Shown here piece after piece: positions 61,203 through 64,000 of a stretch of DNA of 64,000 nucleotides (positions are counted from its first letter, which is position 1; each line of letters starts with the position of its first letter). A model generated the notes under the pieces. The model made no database searches. It saw only the letters and a list, made by a program, of their open reading frames with translations, and was not told the DNA's origin. The position numbers and the translations under genes are program-made. The stretch lies in contig JAUCEP010000002.1 in the NCBI GenBank assembly GCA_030348875.1, forward strand, positions 2,001,001-2,065,000, written 5' to 3'. This stretch comes from Ureibacillus composti. Lineage in GTDB: Bacteria > Bacillota > Bacilli > Bacillales_A > Planococcaceae.

Positions 61203-61975
61203 TTACAACTGCAGGCAGGCCTGATGATTTATCAATCACCCTAGCACAGAAAGCTTGCGATGAACTAGGCATATCTTTTGAGCCTAGAAAAAAACGCTCA
61301 GTTTCCAAAATTAGTGAAACATTAGACGCAAATGTGATCGTGGCAGGCAAAAATCGATACGAATATTACCTGAAAGGTGCACTTGCGCCTTTCTTTTTTC
61401 ATCCCAATTCGGCGGCATTTCGACTCAAACGTATTGATCGAGGTGAAGGAGATCCATTTCTTCATGCAACTGAACTAGTACGAGGTGATTCAATCCTAGA
61501 TTGTACGTTAGGAATGGGATCTGATGCAATTGTAGCTGCTTTTGCAGTCGGTACAGAAGGGGAAGTCGTTGGACTCGAAGTAGATCAAAACGTCGCATTT
61601 ATCGTAAAACACGGGATGAAAAACTATGATATAAGCGAATTACCATTGACGGAATGTATGCGTCAAATTATAGTTGTGCAACGTGAGGCGCTTGACTATT
61701 TAAAGGAACTACCTGAATCTTCTTTTGATGTTGTTTATATGGATCCAATGTTCGAAGAAATTATCGAGGAATCGAATAATTTTGAAGCCCTAAGAGATGC
61801 TGGTAGTCATCAACAATTAACTGCAGAATGGGTACAAGAAGCTTTGAGAGTTGCTAGAAAAAGAGTAGTAGTCAAAGCTCATTTTCGTTCTAAGTTATTT
61901 GAAGAATACGGTTTTACTAGAGATGTACGATTAACCGCTAAGTTTCATTATGGAGTTATAGAAAAGAATCGTTAA
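61190..61975 (+). CDS. RsmJ-like class I SAM-dependent methyltransferase
   Basis: 261 residues. SAM-binding LDCTLGMGSDAIVAAFAVG near 105 and the catalytic-type motif VVYMDPMFEE near 185. N-terminal domain of about 90 residues (TTAGRPDDLSITLAQKACDELG). The layout matches the RsmJ/SAM-MT_15 group, whose E. coli member methylates 16S rRNA G1516. The first 13 bases overlap brxA. Confidence 0.85.
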   Translation: MRTIVTTAGRPDDLSITLAQKACDELGISFEPRKKRSVSKISETLDANVIVAGKNRYEYYLKGALAPFFFHPNSAAFRLKRIDRGEGDPFLHATELVRGDSILDCTLGMGSDAIVAAFAVGTEGEVVGLEVDQNVAFIVKHGMKNYDISELPLTECMRQIIVVQREALDYLKELPESSFDVVYMDPMFEEIIEESNNFEALRDAGSHQQLTAEWVQEALRVARKRVVVKAHFRSKLFEEYGFTRDVRLTAKFHYGVIEKNR

Positions 61976-62013
61976 AGAGTTCTCTTTGTAAGTGTAAAAA
62001 TTGTAGGGCAATG

Positions 62014-62051
62014 GGATAAGAAATCTCAGAGATTTTCTTATCCTATTTTTA
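62014..62051 (+). terminator. Terminator of the brxA-methyltransferase unit
   Basis: GGATAAGAAATCT and AGATTTTCTTATCC form a long stem with loop CAG, then TATTTTTATT. Confidence 0.88.
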
Positions 62052-62093
62052 TTGTTATATTGATGGTTTATGGGGACTAATTTTTAAACAAAC

Positions 62094-62156
62094 GGAGAAA
62101 ATTCCTTTATGTTGAAAAGTAAACGAATTTTTAGATAATAAAGGAAGTTTTTCCGC
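62094..62156. repeat. Inverted repeat of the TTCC(G) type
   Basis: CGGAGAAAATTCCTTTA (62094-62110) pairs with TAAAGGAAGTTTTTCCG (62140-62156) around a 29-base AT-rich centre. Possibly a miniature repeat related to the 14185-14345 segment; it could also form an RNA hairpin between the convergent genes. Confidence 0.55.
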
Positions 62157-62190
62157 TTATCTTATTCAAATTTTCGGTTTTTTTCTAATT

Positions 62191-63018
62191 TTATTCGTTA
62201 ACAGGTTTTCCGTTCTTTTCTAGTTCATGTAATTTATCATAAAGTCGTCTTTTACGGTAAAGCATAATACCCGCTTCAGAAACATCTTCAATCATGCCTT
62301 TATTCGCAAAGGCACCGAAAATAATCCCTGCAATTGGTACCATTTGAAATAGCTTTTTCCATCCAAATTGGTCTCGATACGTGAAGAATACTTCTTGCCA
62401 GCCCTTAAGTTGAGAAATCATACTTTGCGGAGAATTTTTTTCCTCGTGCATCATTGCTAGTTCATTCAGAATGGCTTCCTTCCCAACGATGTCAGCAGAA
62501 GCAAATTGTAAACATTTAACGATAAACACACGCTCTTTTTGATCATTTGGATTATAACCATGGATCATCGCTATTTCTTGCAATGTTTTAAGAGCTGTTC
62601 CCAAAATCATTGGAATGTCAACAACCAATGTAAATAGACCTCCGACACCTGTAGAGGCACCCTGTACTGTTGCAAACTTCACACGGTTTTTCCGAAGTTT
62701 CTCACTAATAGAAATCATTTCTTCGATTGGTAACTTTCCAATTTCTTCAATAGAATTGATTTCATCAAGAGAAGAGAAAGTTTGTATTTTTTTAATGGTC
62801 GTCTTTTCACTTACTAAATATTTTCCACCCGTTTGTATATAACTTCCTAATTCATTTACTAAAACACCAAGTTTATTTTGAATAAACGCTGGTGTTACCT
62901 TATCAAGAATTTTAAAAGGGATACGACCAAGTTTCTCCCAAAAAAACAGCCCTTTCTGATCTTTTTCCCACGCTTCAATATCCTTAATATACTGATACAA
63001 CTGTTCTCTAGTTTCCAA
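62191..63018 (-). CDS. EcsC-family protein
   Basis: 275 residues. EcsC core at about 95-230: ATVQGASTGVGGLFTLVVDIPMILGTALKTLQEIA and ADIVGKEAILNEL. Helical, weakly membrane-associated, and function unknown; ecsC in B. subtilis sits beside an ABC exporter, but here it stands alone. Start ATG 63018 with AAAGGAGAA upstream. Confidence 0.88.
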   Translation of the reverse strand: METREQLYQYIKDIEAWEKDQKGLFFWEKLGRIPFKILDKVTPAFIQNKLGVLVNELGSYIQTGGKYLVSEKTTIKKIQTFSSLDEINSIEEIGKLPIEEMISISEKLRKNRVKFATVQGASTGVGGLFTLVVDIPMILGTALKTLQEIAMIHGYNPNDQKERVFIVKCLQFASADIVGKEAILNELAMMHEEKNSPQSMISQLKGWQEVFFTYRDQFGWKKLFQMVPIAGIIFGAFANKGMIEDVSEAGIMLYRKRRLYDKLHELEKNGKPVNE

Positions 63019-63166
63019 TAATTATTCATTCTCCTTTTAAAGTAAAGGTCTATATAAATTTTTCTATTACTAATACGCTTTACTTAAGTGAAAAGTTTCA
63101 TTCACAAGATTGCGGTCGATTGCTCATTTTAAAGTTATTTATTATAGAGTTGCATATAAGATAAAA

Positions 63167-63206
63167 CCAAAAAGCAATCAGCCGTTTTATTATGGCTGAT
63201 TGCTTG
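63167..63206 (-). terminator. Terminator of the HMG-CoA lyase gene
   Basis: AAGCAATCAGCC (63172-63183) pairs perfectly with GGCTGATTGCTT (63194-63205); on the minus strand followed by TTTTTGGTTTTAT. Confidence 0.85.
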
Positions 63207-63303
63207 TCTATTTAGGGATTACTGAAAGGAATATTGTGATTTTGAAGAGTTTTCAATCAATCTGTCATTTTAGGGAATTGTTTTTACTCTTATTTTTTAA
63301 TCA

Positions 63304-64000
63304 TTATGCAATTCCTGCTTTCATCAACATTCCTGCTAGTGTACGTTCCATGTTTTTTTCCATCCATTTGGCAACATCAATGAGCTTGTTTAAGTTTGTA
63401 CCTGTTTCAATACCCATACTATTAAACATGTAAACCATATCTTCAGTGCAAACATTCCCGACAGCTTTTGGAGCAAAAGGACATCCACCTAGACCTGCAA
63501 TTGAGGAATCAAATCTTCTGACTCCTGCTTGATATCCAGCTAATGTGTTTGCTAGACCAAGTCCGCGTGTATTATGAAAATGGAGTCCAAGGGATAAATT
63601 CTTTCCAAATTCATTATAAAAAGTTTGAACAACATTTTGAACTTGCAGGGGATTTGCCATACCAGTTGTATCCGCTAGCGTGATCTCTGTACATCCGGCT
63701 TTCAAAAATTCTTCTGCAACTTTAAGTATAGAAGAAATAGGTACTTCACCTTCGAAAGGGCATCCAAATGCTGTACCAAGAATGCCAGCAACACCTTTAT
63801 CAGTCGATACTCCTTCTTTTATTACTGTTGTAAGTTCCTGAATTGCTTGTTTGACTGTTCTTTTTGAATTTTTCATGTTAAATGTATCACTTGTTGCAAG
63901 TACTACATGTAAAAAATCAATGTTAGTTTGTAAAGCACGATTAAGACCTGAATAGCTTAATACAAGCCCACCATATCTTATATCATTACTTTTTGGCAAT
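63304..64000 (-). CDS. Hydroxymethylglutaryl-CoA lyase, 3' part (cut by window edge)
   Basis: About 231 C-terminal residues of a roughly 300-residue enzyme that splits HMG-CoA to acetyl-CoA and acetoacetate in leucine catabolism. Visible: metal-binding His pair in LGLHFHNTRGLG and the signature loop GLGGCPFAPKAVGNVCTEDMVYM with its active-site Cys. Upstream sequence, including the first metal Asp, lies outside the window. B. subtilis YngG is the counterpart. Confidence 0.93.
   Translation of the reverse strand, partial: LPKSNDIRYGGLVLSYSGLNRALQTNIDFLHVVLATSDTFNMKNSKRTVKQAIQELTTVIKEGVSTDKGVAGILGTAFGCPFEGEVPISSILKVAEEFLKAGCTEITLADTTGMANPLQVQNVVQTFYNEFGKNLSLGLHFHNTRGLGLANTLAGYQAGVRRFDSSIAGLGGCPFAPKAVGNVCTEDMVYMFNSMGIETGTNLNKLIDVAKWMEKNMERTLAGMLMKAGIA

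Overview
The window is AT-rich chromosomal DNA from an endospore-forming, low-GC Gram-positive bacterium (Bacillota, order Bacillales). The gene set (cold-shock protein, rbs operon, bacilliredoxin, CotF-type coat proteins, MhqR-type operators), the strong AGGAGG-like ribosome sites, the frequent TTG starts and the sigma-K-like promoters all fit. A Lysinibacillus/Solibacillus-like member is my guess; the sequence alone does not fix the genus. No rRNA, tRNA, CRISPR array, transposase or phage block was recognised.

Layout. 0-12.7 kb: a VOC protein, a membrane-tethered PstS-like protein, a cold-shock protein, formate-tetrahydrofolate ligase, the full ribose operon rbsRKDACB behind two LacI-type operators, a DoxX protein, an HD hydrolase and an aldo/keto reductase. 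12.7-23.2 kb: a ring-cleaving-dioxygenase-like VOC protein behind two MhqR-like boxes, a flavin-reductase-like protein, an SRPBCC protein, an Uup/YfmR ABC-F ATPase, a CvfC-like HEAT protein, an EamA exporter and topoisomerase III.

23.3-30.9 kb is the most unusual part: a manganese-oxidase locus. mnxE, mnxF and mnxG (a 1272-residue multicopper oxidase with three two-domain modules) follow a sigma-K-type promoter, so the enzyme is probably made in the mother cell and placed on the spore surface. It is flanked by two paralogous proteins and a small His/Cys-rich protein. These flanking proteins appear to share a small beta-barrel-like module with MnxE and MnxF. To my knowledge this arrangement is not a standard annotation.

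31-34 kb: aspartokinase and small proteins. 34-49.4 kb: an acid-sugar catabolic island. A DUF1537 kinase plus PdxA2-like dehydrogenase probably form a D-threonate/D-erythronate to DHAP route. A TRAP transporter, a DeoR regulator and six genes follow; the six genes fit D-apionate to L-erythrulose to D-erythrose-4-phosphate (ApnO, OiaC, LerK-like K and L subunits, a TIM-like isomerase and an RpiB-like isomerase). The island is seeded with GGGACA...TGTCCC palindromes placed exactly at gene 3' ends. A second catabolic cluster (GntR, two aldehyde dehydrogenases, SDR, tartrate/D-malate-type dehydrogenase, LarA-like protein, Fe-alcohol dehydrogenase, 2-hydroxyacid dehydrogenase) occupies 48.7-58.2 kb; its substrate is unknown. 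A 21-bp tandem repeat lies inside it.

58.3-64 kb: a cell-wall amidase, a sporulation trio (a cupin with its own sigma-K-type promoter and two CotF-like proteins), bacilliredoxin BrxA overlapping a methyltransferase, an EcsC protein and the 3' part of HMG-CoA lyase, cut by the window edge.
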